Below are positions 25,594-34,271 of a stretch of 64,000 bases of DNA, piece after piece (within the stretch, counting starts at the first letter, position 1; each line of letters opens with the position of its first letter). The notes under the pieces are model-generated. The model worked only from the letters and a program-made list of their open reading frames with translations. It did not search any database and was not told the DNA's origin. Both the position numbers and the translations under genes were made by a program. The stretch is from JAVVEG01 sp041751425 (lineage in GTDB: Bacteria; Pseudomonadota; Gammaproteobacteria; Pseudomonadales; Pseudohongiellaceae), in assembly GCA_041751425.1 (NCBI GenBank), contig JBGSXL010000029.1, positions 124,001-188,000 of the forward strand. Direction: 5' to 3'.

Positions 25594-27834
25594 ATGACTG
25601 CAAAGCACAGCCAGACAAGAGTTTTGGGTTCTTCAACATTAACCACCGCTGTATTGACGACTGCGCTGCTCGTTACCAACACCGCGATTGCTGCTACCGA
25701 GACCACGAACACGAACACTAAATTCCCTGACGAATTAGCACCTGACGCTAGGGTACTCAGCGAGTTGAACGCCGGCTCGCAAAATGCAAATGTTGTCGAA
25801 CACTCTTCAGACTCCACTGTCGTATATCCTGCTGCTTTTTTCCAACAGTACAGCCCGGTTTCCGTCAATGACATGATCGACCGAATACCAGGTGTCAGCA
25901 TAGAAGGTGGTGGCAATGGCCGCGGCCTTGGTTCTGGCGGTAATTTGTTGATTAATGGTCAGCGCATGGCGGGGAAAGATAACTCTCCACGCGCGCAACT
26001 GACACGCATTGCAGCGCGCGAAGTTGACCGCATTGAAATCATTCGCGGTAATTCCACTGAATTCGATGTGCGCAATGCCAGTCAGATAGTTAATGTGGTA
26101 TTGAACGAAGCCACGAGCCGCAACAGTATCTCTACCGAAATCAGTTCAGACAGACATAGTGATGGCACCATCGATCCTGGAGCTTCGGTGTCCGCGAGTG
26201 GCAGCAACAATGCCTTCAACTACCTGTTCAACATCATGGCAGATCCACGTTACAACCATAATCAGCGTCAGGAGTATGGATATAGTCCGGATATGCGCCT
26301 GCGCGATTCAACAGAAGAACACTCCATCCGCGACGAAACTGCCTATCAGGCGAGTATGAATCTCGGTTACAGATTTGGGAATGAAAAATTCCAGCTCAAT
26401 GCATTGGGCAGAGATTCCAGTCACGAGACAGACGTTACGCGGGCAATCACAGACTACAACACCGGGATACCCTCTCTGCGACGCGAGAATGAGAACATCG
26501 ACAATATACATTACAACTGGGAAATTGGCGGTGAGTACGAACATACCTTTGCGGATGGCAGTCGCAATGTGGTCGTTTTTGTAGCAAATGATCAGAACCG
26601 GGACAATGTGCGTGAACGCTTTCTTGTCAACGCAAACAGTGGTACTTCGGAGACCAAATCACTGTTCATAGAAAGCAATCAGCGTACCCGTGAGCGTATC
26701 GTTCGCAATACGTATAATCGCCAATTATCCCCTGCTCAGGACATACAGCTGGGCCTCGAGCGCGCGCAAACCATATTGGACTCAAGCCTGTTTATAGGCG
26801 CAAATTCAAGCACCGGCAATCGCTCTTCGCGTTACGGCGATCTGGTGCCTGTACTTAGCGCAACGAATCCCGGTTCTACAGTTCAGGAGATGCGCTACGA
26901 AGGGTTTGCTGTCCACAACTGGACATTGAATGATCGTATGTCATTGGAGAGCACTGTCGTATACGAAACCTCGGAGATTTCCCAGAGCGGAATTGTCAAT
27001 AAAACCCGGTCGTTCGATTTTGTCAGACCCAAGTTTGATTATCGCTTCGATATTACTTCTTCAGTACAGTTGCGAGCCTCTGTTGAGCGAGCTGTTTCAC
27101 AACTCAGCTTCGCCAATTTCACTGCATCTGCCAACAATTCGGATCAGGATAAAACCAGCAACGCGGGCAATCCAGACCTGGTGCAGGAAAAGGCAACCAA
27201 TTACGAATTGAATCTGGAATATCGCCTTCCGAATGACGCAGGAATCATGAGTTCCCGCTTTGTTTATCGTGAGATAGAAGATGTGATCGGACGCATTGAT
27301 GTATCGAGCAACCCGAACGCCCCCGAATCTGCAGCAGGCAATATTGGTGACGGCGTACGCTACGGAGTTTATTTGGACGCCAGCACCAGGCTGGGCTTCC
27401 TGGGCCTGCCCGATGCCATGTTAACAACCAGTTTGAACGTGTTCGATTCAGTCATTACCGACCCCTTTCTTGGTATCGAGCGACGCTTCAACGGCAGAGG
27501 CAATACCCGGATTGGCTTTCGCCATGATTTGCCAGCGCTTAACCTGAATTATGGTTTCACGTATTCAGTCGATTTCAATGGTGGTCAGAAAAATATCGAT
27601 ATCGATACCATTGAGCGATACTCAAGCGAACCTAACTTGAGTTTCTTCATATCCAAAGTCGCTTTTGACGATATCACTTTCCGCTTCGAATCCATGAACA
27701 CGCTGAACAGCACATTTTGTCGTGAACGGCTACGTTATGCTGGCACTACTGCGGCCAATAATTTGCGTGAGATAGAAAACTCTTGCAACAACAGTGGGCA
27801 GAAATTGGCCTTGAAGGTCAGAACTACGTTTTGA
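25594..27834 (+). CDS. TonB-dependent outer-membrane receptor
   Basis: A 746-residue protein with a signal peptide (VLTTALLVTNTAIAA). The plug domain covers about residues 70-190 (PAAFFQQYSPVSVNDMIDRIPGVSIEGGG; NLLINGQRMAGKDN; ERIEIIRG-type VDRIEIIRGNSTEFDV). The long beta-barrel includes NAGNPDLVQEKATNYELNLEYRLPN and ends in KLALKVRTTF with a terminal aromatic. The ATG at 25594 has CGGAG ahead. Barrel and plug are complete, but the ligand cannot be deduced. No Fur box was found upstream. Downstream in the same direction are a cupredoxin-like protein, a DUF3034 protein and a lipoglobin. Confidence 0.9.
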   Translation: MTAKHSQTRVLGSSTLTTAVLTTALLVTNTAIAATETTNTNTKFPDELAPDARVLSELNAGSQNANVVEHSSDSTVVYPAAFFQQYSPVSVNDMIDRIPGVSIEGGGNGRGLGSGGNLLINGQRMAGKDNSPRAQLTRIAAREVDRIEIIRGNSTEFDVRNASQIVNVVLNEATSRNSISTEISSDRHSDGTIDPGASVSASGSNNAFNYLFNIMADPRYNHNQRQEYGYSPDMRLRDSTEEHSIRDETAYQASMNLGYRFGNEKFQLNALGRDSSHETDVTRAITDYNTGIPSLRRENENIDNIHYNWEIGGEYEHTFADGSRNVVVFVANDQNRDNVRERFLVNANSGTSETKSLFIESNQRTRERIVRNTYNRQLSPAQDIQLGLERAQTILDSSLFIGANSSTGNRSSRYGDLVPVLSATNPGSTVQEMRYEGFAVHNWTLNDRMSLESTVVYETSEISQSGIVNKTRSFDFVRPKFDYRFDITSSVQLRASVERAVSQLSFANFTASANNSDQDKTSNAGNPDLVQEKATNYELNLEYRLPNDAGIMSSRFVYREIEDVIGRIDVSSNPNAPESAAGNIGDGVRYGVYLDASTRLGFLGLPDAMLTTSLNVFDSVITDPFLGIERRFNGRGNTRIGFRHDLPALNLNYGFTYSVDFNGGQKNIDIDTIERYSSEPNLSFFISKVAFDDITFRFESMNTLNSTFCRERLRYAGTTAANNLREIENSCNNSGQKLALKVRTTF

Positions 27835-27937
27835 CCTGGATATGTCCAGCCTGAATTGATCCAAGTAACAAGTTTGCGCGTAAATTCTTTTTAGTTTCCC
27901 GGAGAAATTTCAACCGGACATTGAGGCTGGGAACATC

Positions 27938-28585
27938 TTGAACCTGACAATAACCAAATCAGCTATCTGCTTAACTGTCTCCCTGCTTGCTATCCTTCCG
28001 AGCGCGGGGGTGTTTGCTGCAGATTTCTCAATACGCATTATCGACCAGTCCGGCAAACCCGTGGCTGATGTTGTTATTGAGATTCCTCTTCGCCCTGCCG
28101 TAGCCGATCTTAACTTAGTAATCATGGATCAGATTGATCGGCGCTTTCAGCCATTAGTTGTTAGTGCCAGAAAGGGACAACTGATCAATTTTCCAAATCA
28201 GGACAATATTCGCCACCATGTCTACTCGTTTTCACCAGCAAAAACTTTCTCCACTGAACTGTATGCCGATGAACCCATCGAACCAATACTCCTGGATAAT
28301 GCCGGCATTGTTGTATTGGGTTGCAATATACACGACAGCATGGTGGGTTATGTTTTTGTATCAGCCTGGCAAGATGTAGCAACCAGCGATGAGTCCGGCG
28401 TGATTCACTTCTCTCAACTGCCCGCTCATCCTGACTTTGTCACCCTGTGGCACCCGTGGATCAATGCCAGTGAGAGTGTGCAGGTCGACACCTCCGCTCT
28501 GACTTCTGGTGAACAACTTGAAATACGTGTCGATGTTGAGAGACCTGTACAGAATTTTGGTTTTAGGGCATTGAGCTCTGGTTAA
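27938..28585 (+). CDS. Exported cupredoxin-like (plastocyanin/methylamine-utilisation-type) protein
   Basis: A 215-residue protein starting at TTG 27938, with a signal peptide cleaved after GVFAA. The blue-copper ligands are all visible: His94 in RHHVYSF, and Cys129-x2-His132-x2-Met135 in GCNIHDSM. A type I copper site is therefore likely. A beta-rich C-terminal extension follows the cupredoxin domain. Proteins like this are often annotated as methylamine utilisation proteins, but no methylamine dehydrogenase genes are present. It probably acts as a periplasmic electron carrier or copper protein together with the globin two genes downstream. Confidence 0.85.
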   Translation: MNLTITKSAICLTVSLLAILPSAGVFAADFSIRIIDQSGKPVADVVIEIPLRPAVADLNLVIMDQIDRRFQPLVVSARKGQLINFPNQDNIRHHVYSFSPAKTFSTELYADEPIEPILLDNAGIVVLGCNIHDSMVGYVFVSAWQDVATSDESGVIHFSQLPAHPDFVTLWHPWINASESVQVDTSALTSGEQLEIRVDVERPVQNFGFRALSSG

Positions 28586-28600
28586 CGGGATACTATCTTA

Positions 28601-29452
28601 ATGACCAATAAAATCATGTCCAAAAAACTTTTGATGATATGCGGTTTATCAGCCACGCTCTTTGCAAGCGCTACGTACGCAGACAGCAAAATAAAAGGTA
28701 CTGGTGGCGTGAGTTCCATCGATGGCAGCAGCGGTGGTGGTCTGATTCCCTGGGCTACGCTGGGCAGCTATGCCATGGATAACGAGATCGGTGCTACCGG
28801 TTTTATAACCCGCGCCGAAATCAATGACTTCGAACTGGCAGTCGCTGGTGTTTCCGCAAATTACCATGACCGCATTGAAGTTTCTCTGGCCCGGCAGAAA
28901 TTCACTATCAAAGCTAACGATGCCAGCATCAGTCAGGACAAGATCGGACTTAAGGTAAAGCTGGCCGGTGATGTGATATATGGCGCCATGCCACAGATCA
29001 GTGCAGGGCTTGTCTATAGCAAACTGCGTGACCCCGCTACCGCTGTGGCAGTTGGCGCTGATTCTGTCAAGGGCAATGAAATCTATCTTAGTGGCGCGAA
29101 GGTATGGCTGAACTCAATAGCGAATCGCACAGCAATGCTGAATATCAATGCCCGCTATTCCGAAGCGAATCAATACGGCCTGCTGGGTTTTGGTGGCGAT
29201 GATCAGGACAAGAAACTGCAATGGGAACTCGCTGCCGCGCTTTTCATCACTCGCAGCGTTGCTATCGGTTTCGAGTATCGACAAAAGCCGGATAATTTGT
29301 CTGCTCTGACAGAACAGGCTGCCCAGGACATTTTCATCGCGTGGTTTCCCAACAAGAATTTTTCTGTGACTGCTGCCTGGTTGGACCTGGGCGAAATTGC
29401 GGGATCAGAAAAACAAACAGGGACCTATCTTTCCATACAGGGAGCATTCTGA
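28601..29452 (+). CDS. DUF3034 family exported protein
   Basis: A 283-residue protein with signal peptide (LLMICGLSATLFASATYA) and the family start KIKGTGGVSSIDGSSGGGLIPWATLGSYA. The rest alternates hydrophobic and polar residues and ends AWLDLGEIAGSEKQTGTYLSIQGAF, which suggests an outer-membrane beta-barrel. Its function is unknown. It lies 15 bases after the cupredoxin gene and overlaps the globin start by one base (TGATG), so translation is probably coupled to the globin. Confidence 0.85.
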   Translation: MTNKIMSKKLLMICGLSATLFASATYADSKIKGTGGVSSIDGSSGGGLIPWATLGSYAMDNEIGATGFITRAEINDFELAVAGVSANYHDRIEVSLARQKFTIKANDASISQDKIGLKVKLAGDVIYGAMPQISAGLVYSKLRDPATAVAVGADSVKGNEIYLSGAKVWLNSIANRTAMLNINARYSEANQYGLLGFGGDDQDKKLQWELAAALFITRSVAIGFEYRQKPDNLSALTEQAAQDIFIAWFPNKNFSVTAAWLDLGEIAGSEKQTGTYLSIQGAF

Positions 29453-29907
29453 TGAGCAAGATAACCAGCATTATCCGGTGCTGCCAATATTCCCGGCATT
29501 GTTTATTTGCAGCGTTACTCATTCCTATCAGCGCCTGCGTATCCAATAATGACACTAATCTGTTCCAGGACCTGGGCGGCCATGCAGGCGTTGCTCAGAT
29601 TACTGACAACTTCATCATGGAAATCGCCAACGATGAACAGATTATCGACTATTTTGCTGATTCCAATGTGCAAAGATTTCGCGAAAAAATAGAAGAACAT
29701 TTTTGCGCTATTGCCGACGGTCCCTGTGAATATACGGGTGACACTATGGTGCAGGTGCATGCTGGCATGAATATAGGCGAGGCTGACTTCAACGCTGTCG
29801 TTGATAACCTGATCGTCGCTATGGATAAAGCAGAAATTCCTATCGCAGCACAGAATCGCTTACTGGCCCGTCTGGCGCCTTTGCGACCGGAAATCATCAA
29901 TCAATAA
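29452..29907 (+). CDS. Group 1 truncated haemoglobin, lipoprotein form
   Basis: A 151-residue protein. The ATG at 29452 overlaps the DUF3034 stop. Residues 1-28 are a lipoprotein signal peptide with lipobox ISAC (Cys29); Val at +2 gives no inner-membrane retention signal, so it may be outer-membrane-attached. The globin domain runs from LFQDLGGHAGVAQITDNFI to the C-terminus. The proximal haem His is in MVQVHAGMNIGEADFNAVVDNLI (about His103). Most truncated globins are cytoplasmic O2/NO proteins; a lipid-anchored one next to a cupredoxin suggests periplasmic redox or NO chemistry. Confidence 0.88.
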   Translation: MSKITSIIRCCQYSRHCLFAALLIPISACVSNNDTNLFQDLGGHAGVAQITDNFIMEIANDEQIIDYFADSNVQRFREKIEEHFCAIADGPCEYTGDTMVQVHAGMNIGEADFNAVVDNLIVAMDKAEIPIAAQNRLLARLAPLRPEIINQ

Positions 29908-29917
29908 GTGAAACCTT

Positions 29918-30640
29918 TCAGCGTTTCACAAATATCATCATGTGCTGCCACGGTAGAAAATCGAGCGTATCGTCCCAGTCCAGTTCGAAGACACTCATCT
30001 CCTTAACCACCTGTTGCTCAGTCATTTTATGCAAAGGCCTGATGGGAACACTAGGATCTTCACCACGATACTCGACCAAAATCAGCCGTCCTCCGGGTTT
30101 CAAAGCGTTATAGATGCTCTGCATCATTTCGTATGGGTGCGAAAATTCGTGGTAGACATCTACCATCAGAACCGCATCAACCGAATTCGCAGGCAAATTC
30201 GCGTCATCAATTCTGCCAAGCACTCTCTCGATATTGGAAACTTCTTCCGACTGCATGCGCTCTGCAATCATCTGCAGCATTTCCGGCTGAATATCCGTGG
30301 CAAATACTTTTCCGTCCGGCACCAACTTGGCAATTCTGAAAGTGAAGTAACCTGAACCGGCTCCTACGTCCGCAACAATACTATCGGGTACCAGTCCCAT
30401 ATTGGCGACAACTTCATCAGGCATTTCTTCGTGCGTTCGCTGTGGACGCTCCAGCCAGTCGGCGGCCTGATGCCCCATTACGCCTGATATTTCCCTGCCC
30501 ATATAAAACTTACCAATGCCCCCCTGACTGCGCTCCGGTGCAAACTCGTACTCAGGTGCATTTTCAGCGGCGTGCAATGTGTGACTCAGCAATAACAGTA
30601 ACGCTGACAACATTGGCAATATTCGGATGGAATGACGCAT
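29918..30640 (-). CDS. Exported SAM-dependent methyltransferase-like protein
   Basis: A 240-residue protein with a signal peptide (MRHSIRILPMLSALLLLLSHTLHAA). A class I methyltransferase fold begins VADVGAGSGYFTFRIAKLVPDGKVFATDIQPEM, with intact SAM motif I and acidic motif II. It continues AVLMVDVYHEFSHPYEMMQSIYNALKPGGRLILVEYRGED. It is convergent with the lipoglobin gene, 10 bases apart. Like the protein at 7210 it combines an export signal with a methyltransferase fold, but here the SAM site looks intact. The substrate is unknown. Confidence 0.82.
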   Translation of the reverse strand: MRHSIRILPMLSALLLLLSHTLHAAENAPEYEFAPERSQGGIGKFYMGREISGVMGHQAADWLERPQRTHEEMPDEVVANMGLVPDSIVADVGAGSGYFTFRIAKLVPDGKVFATDIQPEMLQMIAERMQSEEVSNIERVLGRIDDANLPANSVDAVLMVDVYHEFSHPYEMMQSIYNALKPGGRLILVEYRGEDPSVPIRPLHKMTEQQVVKEMSVFELDWDDTLDFLPWQHMMIFVKR

Positions 30641-30786
30641 AGGGATTCTCCGCTAAAGGGGGCTGACTCCGCCCGATTGTACTAGGGAGCCTCTGAATAA
30701 GTCCATGGCCACTCTGAGAGAGTCTGGCGTGCTAGAATGCCGCAGCGCCGCAAGCGGACATCATCAGACTGGCAGGAGTGTAAATA

Positions 30787-31971
30787 ATGGGTAAGGTTTT
30801 GGAAGGAATACGTGTACTTGATTTTGGCCGTTATATTGCCGGCCCGTTTTGTGCGAGCCTGCTTTCTGATCTGGGCGCTGAAGTTATTCGCATTGAAAAG
30901 GTACAGGGCAGCGAAGATCGTTTTCTCTCTCCAGTCACAGATAAGGGTGATGGGGCTTTGTTCATGCAAATGAGTCGTAACAAACTGGGCATGACTCTGA
31001 ATCCGATGAAACCACAGGGCCAGGAGGTTGTGCGGCGATTAGTCGCGACGGCTGATGTGGTTATCGCCAACCTGCCACCCGAAACACTCACAGCCATGGG
31101 GCTTGACTATGCAAGCCTGAAAGCGGTTAAACCGGATATTATTCTGACCCGGATTTCTGCATTTGGCAGTGGTGGTCCCTACAGCTCACGCGTTGGCTTT
31201 GATGGTCTGGGACAGGCCATGTCCGGCGCCATGTATTTGTCCGGTACTCCAGAGCAACCTGTGAAGGCCTATCCGCCCTTTATTGACTATGGTACCGCCA
31301 GCCTCAGTGCATTCGGAACTATGGCTGCTTTGCTGGAAAGACAAAAAACGGGTGAAGGCCAGGAGGTTGAGGCATCACTGTTCAGTACAGCTCTCACCAT
31401 GATGAATGGCACGTTGATAGAACAAGCGATTCTACATAAGAATCGCACAGCCACTTTAAATCGCTCACAAACTTCTGCTCCGGCCGACACTTACAAAACC
31501 AAAGATGGTTGGGTTCTGGTGCAATCGGTAGGGGGGCCTTTGTTCGAACGTTGGGTAGCGTTGATGCAGGAGCCACATTGGCTGGATGATGCGCGCTTCA
31601 AAGATGACATCAGTCGCGGCGACCACGGCGCCATCATTAGTGAACGCTTGGCTGCGTGGTGTGCAAAGAGGACTTCAGAGGAGGTATTGACTGCGATGGA
31701 AAAAGCCCGCCTGCCAGCCGGACCGGTAATGTCACCGCAGGACGTTCTGGATGATCCGCATGTAGCGGCACGTGGGATGTTGAATCCGTTGGCTTACCCC
31801 GGCATGAGCAAACCTGCTCCTGTCATGCAGCCTCCGGTGCAACTATCGAGGACGCCTGCCGAAATTCGCCACCGCGCGCCAACTCTTGGGGAGCATACTC
31901 AACAAATACTGGAAGAGCTGGGATACTCTGTTGAGGAAATTGCTGAATTGCGAGCTGCACGAGTCGTTTGA
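30787..31971 (+). CDS. CaiB/BaiF family CoA transferase
   Basis: A 394-residue family III CoA transferase: GIRVLDFGRYIAGPFCASLLSDLGAEVIRIEKV at the N-terminus and NKLGMTLNPMKPQGQEVVRRLVATADVVIANLPPETL. The candidate catalytic Asp is in FIDYGTASLSAFGTMAALLERQKTGEGQEVEASL. Such enzymes move CoA between carboxylic acids (for example carnitine, oxalate or bile acids) or act as alpha-methylacyl-CoA racemases. The substrate cannot be read. It is monocistronic, convergent with the nitroreductase gene. Confidence 0.92.
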   Translation: MGKVLEGIRVLDFGRYIAGPFCASLLSDLGAEVIRIEKVQGSEDRFLSPVTDKGDGALFMQMSRNKLGMTLNPMKPQGQEVVRRLVATADVVIANLPPETLTAMGLDYASLKAVKPDIILTRISAFGSGGPYSSRVGFDGLGQAMSGAMYLSGTPEQPVKAYPPFIDYGTASLSAFGTMAALLERQKTGEGQEVEASLFSTALTMMNGTLIEQAILHKNRTATLNRSQTSAPADTYKTKDGWVLVQSVGGPLFERWVALMQEPHWLDDARFKDDISRGDHGAIISERLAAWCAKRTSEEVLTAMEKARLPAGPVMSPQDVLDDPHVAARGMLNPLAYPGMSKPAPVMQPPVQLSRTPAEIRHRAPTLGEHTQQILEELGYSVEEIAELRAARVV

Positions 31972-32008
31972 AATCAGATTCAAATGCAGGACGCTGCGCG
32001 GTGGGATT

Positions 32009-32746
32009 TTACTTGAACAGAAAACCTTGTTGAGCCAGGAATTCCCGCATGTGAGGTCGGGCTTTTTCGCTCAGCAGGCCGGCAACCTGCTCGCTCCAGC
32101 AGATGCCATGGCCTCCGCCTGTTCTTGAGCGATAGTACTCTCGAATTTGCTCGTCATAAGTAGCGATAGTGGCAGCGTCACCCTCCTCGCTATAAACCTC
32201 TTCCTTAAGTAAGACAGACAGAGGCAAGCGTGGTTTGACTTCAGGATTCTGGTCCGGATACCCCAGACACAATCCAAACACAGGATACACGCCAAAAGGT
32301 AACTCAAGCAGATCAGAGACTTCACGCGGATTATTGCGAATGCCTCCAATATAGCAAATGCCCAGACCAACTGACTCTGCAGCAGTAACTACATTCTGTG
32401 CCATCAATGCGGCATCTACAGTTGCAATAATAAAGTGTTCTGTGTAATCACCCGCAAAGGGTTTGTCATACTGCCTGCACGCATTGCCACCGCGCTTGAG
32501 ATCTGCACAGAACACCAAAAACTCTGCAGCAGTTTCAACGTAAGATTGATTGCCCGCAAACGCAGCCATTTTTTTTCTACGCTCTGCATCGCTGACCCGA
32601 ATGATTGTAACGCCCTGCAGGAAACTGGAGGTAGCAGCGCTCTGACCAGCAAGCAATAGTTCATCAAAGAGCGCCGGGGCTATTATTTTATTCGTGAATT
32701 TGCGAATACTGCGATGTGATTTGAGTAGATCTATAACAGCGGTCAT
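32009..32746 (-). CDS. Oxygen-insensitive NAD(P)H nitroreductase, NfsA type
   Basis: A 245-residue FMN-dependent nitroreductase. The N-terminal HRSIRKFTNKIIAPALFDELLLAGQSAATSSFLQ holds the FMN phosphate-binding SIRKF motif. VGLGICYIGGIRNNPREVSDLLELPFGVYPVFGLCLGYPD is the conserved NfsA-type core. The length and C-terminal helix fit NfsA/FRP rather than NfsB. It reduces nitroaromatics, quinones or flavins in the cytoplasm. It lies directly downstream of the beta-lactamase-like gene on the same strand, 17 bases apart. Confidence 0.9.
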   Translation of the reverse strand: MTAVIDLLKSHRSIRKFTNKIIAPALFDELLLAGQSAATSSFLQGVTIIRVSDAERRKKMAAFAGNQSYVETAAEFLVFCADLKRGGNACRQYDKPFAGDYTEHFIIATVDAALMAQNVVTAAESVGLGICYIGGIRNNPREVSDLLELPFGVYPVFGLCLGYPDQNPEVKPRLPLSVLLKEEVYSEEGDAATIATYDEQIREYYRSRTGGGHGICWSEQVAGLLSEKARPHMREFLAQQGFLFK

Positions 32747-32763
32747 AGTTTTCCAGTTAATAC

Positions 32764-34026
32764 TTATTGCGTCAAACCCAGCAAGTCAGATTTCAACATT
32801 ACCTGATCCAGAAAACTGGGAACCACATCATTGGCTACGGGGGTTTCTGCATTGAATAAAATAACCAGCGCAAGGTCCTTTTCGGGGATCAGAACCATCT
32901 CAGTTCGGAAACCGCGTACCCCTCCCCCGTGATGCACGACGCGCATGCCTGCATAATCAAATATGCGCCAACCCAGACCATAGTATGCCTTGTCCAACTT
33001 TGGCCAGCGATTGAAATAGCTCCCATAAGGAGTTTCTACGACCGGCGCGTGCTGCACTTCCAACAATGCCGGGGGTAGAACCTGCGGAAATGCACCCAGG
33101 TTGGCCTGAGCCCAACGTGTCATATCAGTAATACTGGCATTGATCCCGGAGGCAGGGCCTGTAGTGTAGTATGCCGCGTTGGTTGTAGCTACGCGCCAAC
33201 TGTTGGCGCGAACTCGCTGATGCGGCTCACTCGCATTGGCGCTGGCCAGATATTCTTCCAGACTGAGTGACGCGGTACGCATACCCAAGGGGGTAAATAT
33301 ATTTTCCCGGACAAACTGCTCGTATGTCTTTTGCGTTTGCACCTGCACAACGTCGGATACCAGAGAAAACACCACATTCTGGTAACCATAACAACTGCCG
33401 GGTTGACACACCACGGGGATCTCATGCAGTTTCTCCTGAATTTTCTGATAGCTAACGCCAGCATCCAACATATTTGAGAATGCGTGCGGCATCAGTCCGG
33501 TCGAATGACTCATGATGTGACGCAGAGTCAGTGACTGGCCGCTGACATCGGTTCCCAGCTTGTATTGTGGCAATATCTTGATCAGGGGTTCGTCCCACTG
33601 ATACGCATTCTGTAACACCAGCTGCGCAGCGACAGTACCGGCAAATGTTTTGGAGACTGAAGCAATCCGAAAAATGGTTTCGCTATCGACAGGGTCTGGC
33701 TTGCCTACGGCCCTGACACCCCAGGTTTCCATGCTTAAAATGCCACGTGAAGAAACAATAGCCATTGCTAAACCCGGCAATTGTTGCTCTGCCATCTCTT
33801 GCTTTAACCATGCAGTAAATTCGTCGAAATCGCGTTGCAGGAATGCATGTGTATCGCGATGCACAACACCGCCGCCATGACTTAACAGCATAGGCTGAAT
33901 ATCTGTCGACGAGTTCTGAGCTATAGCAGACGTTGTAGAGAACAGGAGGGAGATGAAGGTGACAAGTGTGCCGATCAACACTTTAGTTAAGGTTTGCAAT
34001 TGGTATTCATGATCAGCAGATAGCAA
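32764..34026 (-). CDS. Exported serine beta-lactamase-like hydrolase (class C / esterase type)
   Basis: A protein of about 420 residues of the beta-lactamase/DD-peptidase-like superfamily. The nucleophile motif is IASVSKTFAG (SxxK), the second motif YQN (GYQNVVFS), and HHGGGVRGF replaces KTG. These are typical of beta-lactamase-related esterases and peptidases. No in-frame ATG precedes the signal peptide (VLIGTLVTFISLLFSTTSAIAQ). The TTG at 34026 has GGAG six bases ahead and is preferred; an upstream TTG at 34113 has no such site. Antibiotic hydrolysis cannot be assumed. A nitroreductase gene follows immediately. Confidence 0.83.
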   Translation of the reverse strand: MLSADHEYQLQTLTKVLIGTLVTFISLLFSTTSAIAQNSSTDIQPMLLSHGGGVVHRDTHAFLQRDFDEFTAWLKQEMAEQQLPGLAMAIVSSRGILSMETWGVRAVGKPDPVDSETIFRIASVSKTFAGTVAAQLVLQNAYQWDEPLIKILPQYKLGTDVSGQSLTLRHIMSHSTGLMPHAFSNMLDAGVSYQKIQEKLHEIPVVCQPGSCYGYQNVVFSLVSDVVQVQTQKTYEQFVRENIFTPLGMRTASLSLEEYLASANASEPHQRVRANSWRVATTNAAYYTTGPASGINASITDMTRWAQANLGAFPQVLPPALLEVQHAPVVETPYGSYFNRWPKLDKAYYGLGWRIFDYAGMRVVHHGGGVRGFRTEMVLIPEKDLALVILFNAETPVANDVVPSFLDQVMLKSDLLGLTQ

Positions 34027-34171
34027 AATTTTCTCCAGCAGTAGCACCCGAAAATTTCTGAGACTGGCGCGAAAATACCACGTCAGGCATTTTTTGCAAG
34101 TATCGGTTTTCAATCCGGGCTGTAAGCAGCGTAATCAGTGGTCGCTCGCGACAATCTTTCACGACAATCGC

Positions 34172-34208
34172 AAAAAAAAAGCCAATCCGAAACTTGCGGA
34201 TTGGCTTG
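34172..34208 (-). terminator. Intrinsic terminator of the degQ-like gene
   Basis: On the minus strand, an 11-bp perfect stem AAGCCAATCCG / CGGATTGGCTT with a 7-base loop is followed by nine T. It lies 64 bases after the protease stop codon. Confidence 0.92.
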
Positions 34209-34271
34209 TCAAAAGCCCTACACCAAAGGGTACGATCGAGAGAACCTTGCCTGTAGTAGCCTAACCAATAT

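Noticed and set aside
27855..27870. TTGAT followed by ACAA before the cupredoxin gene, considered as a second FNR box
   Set aside because: Spacing and the second half-site do not match TTGATnnnnATCAA; only half of the site agrees.
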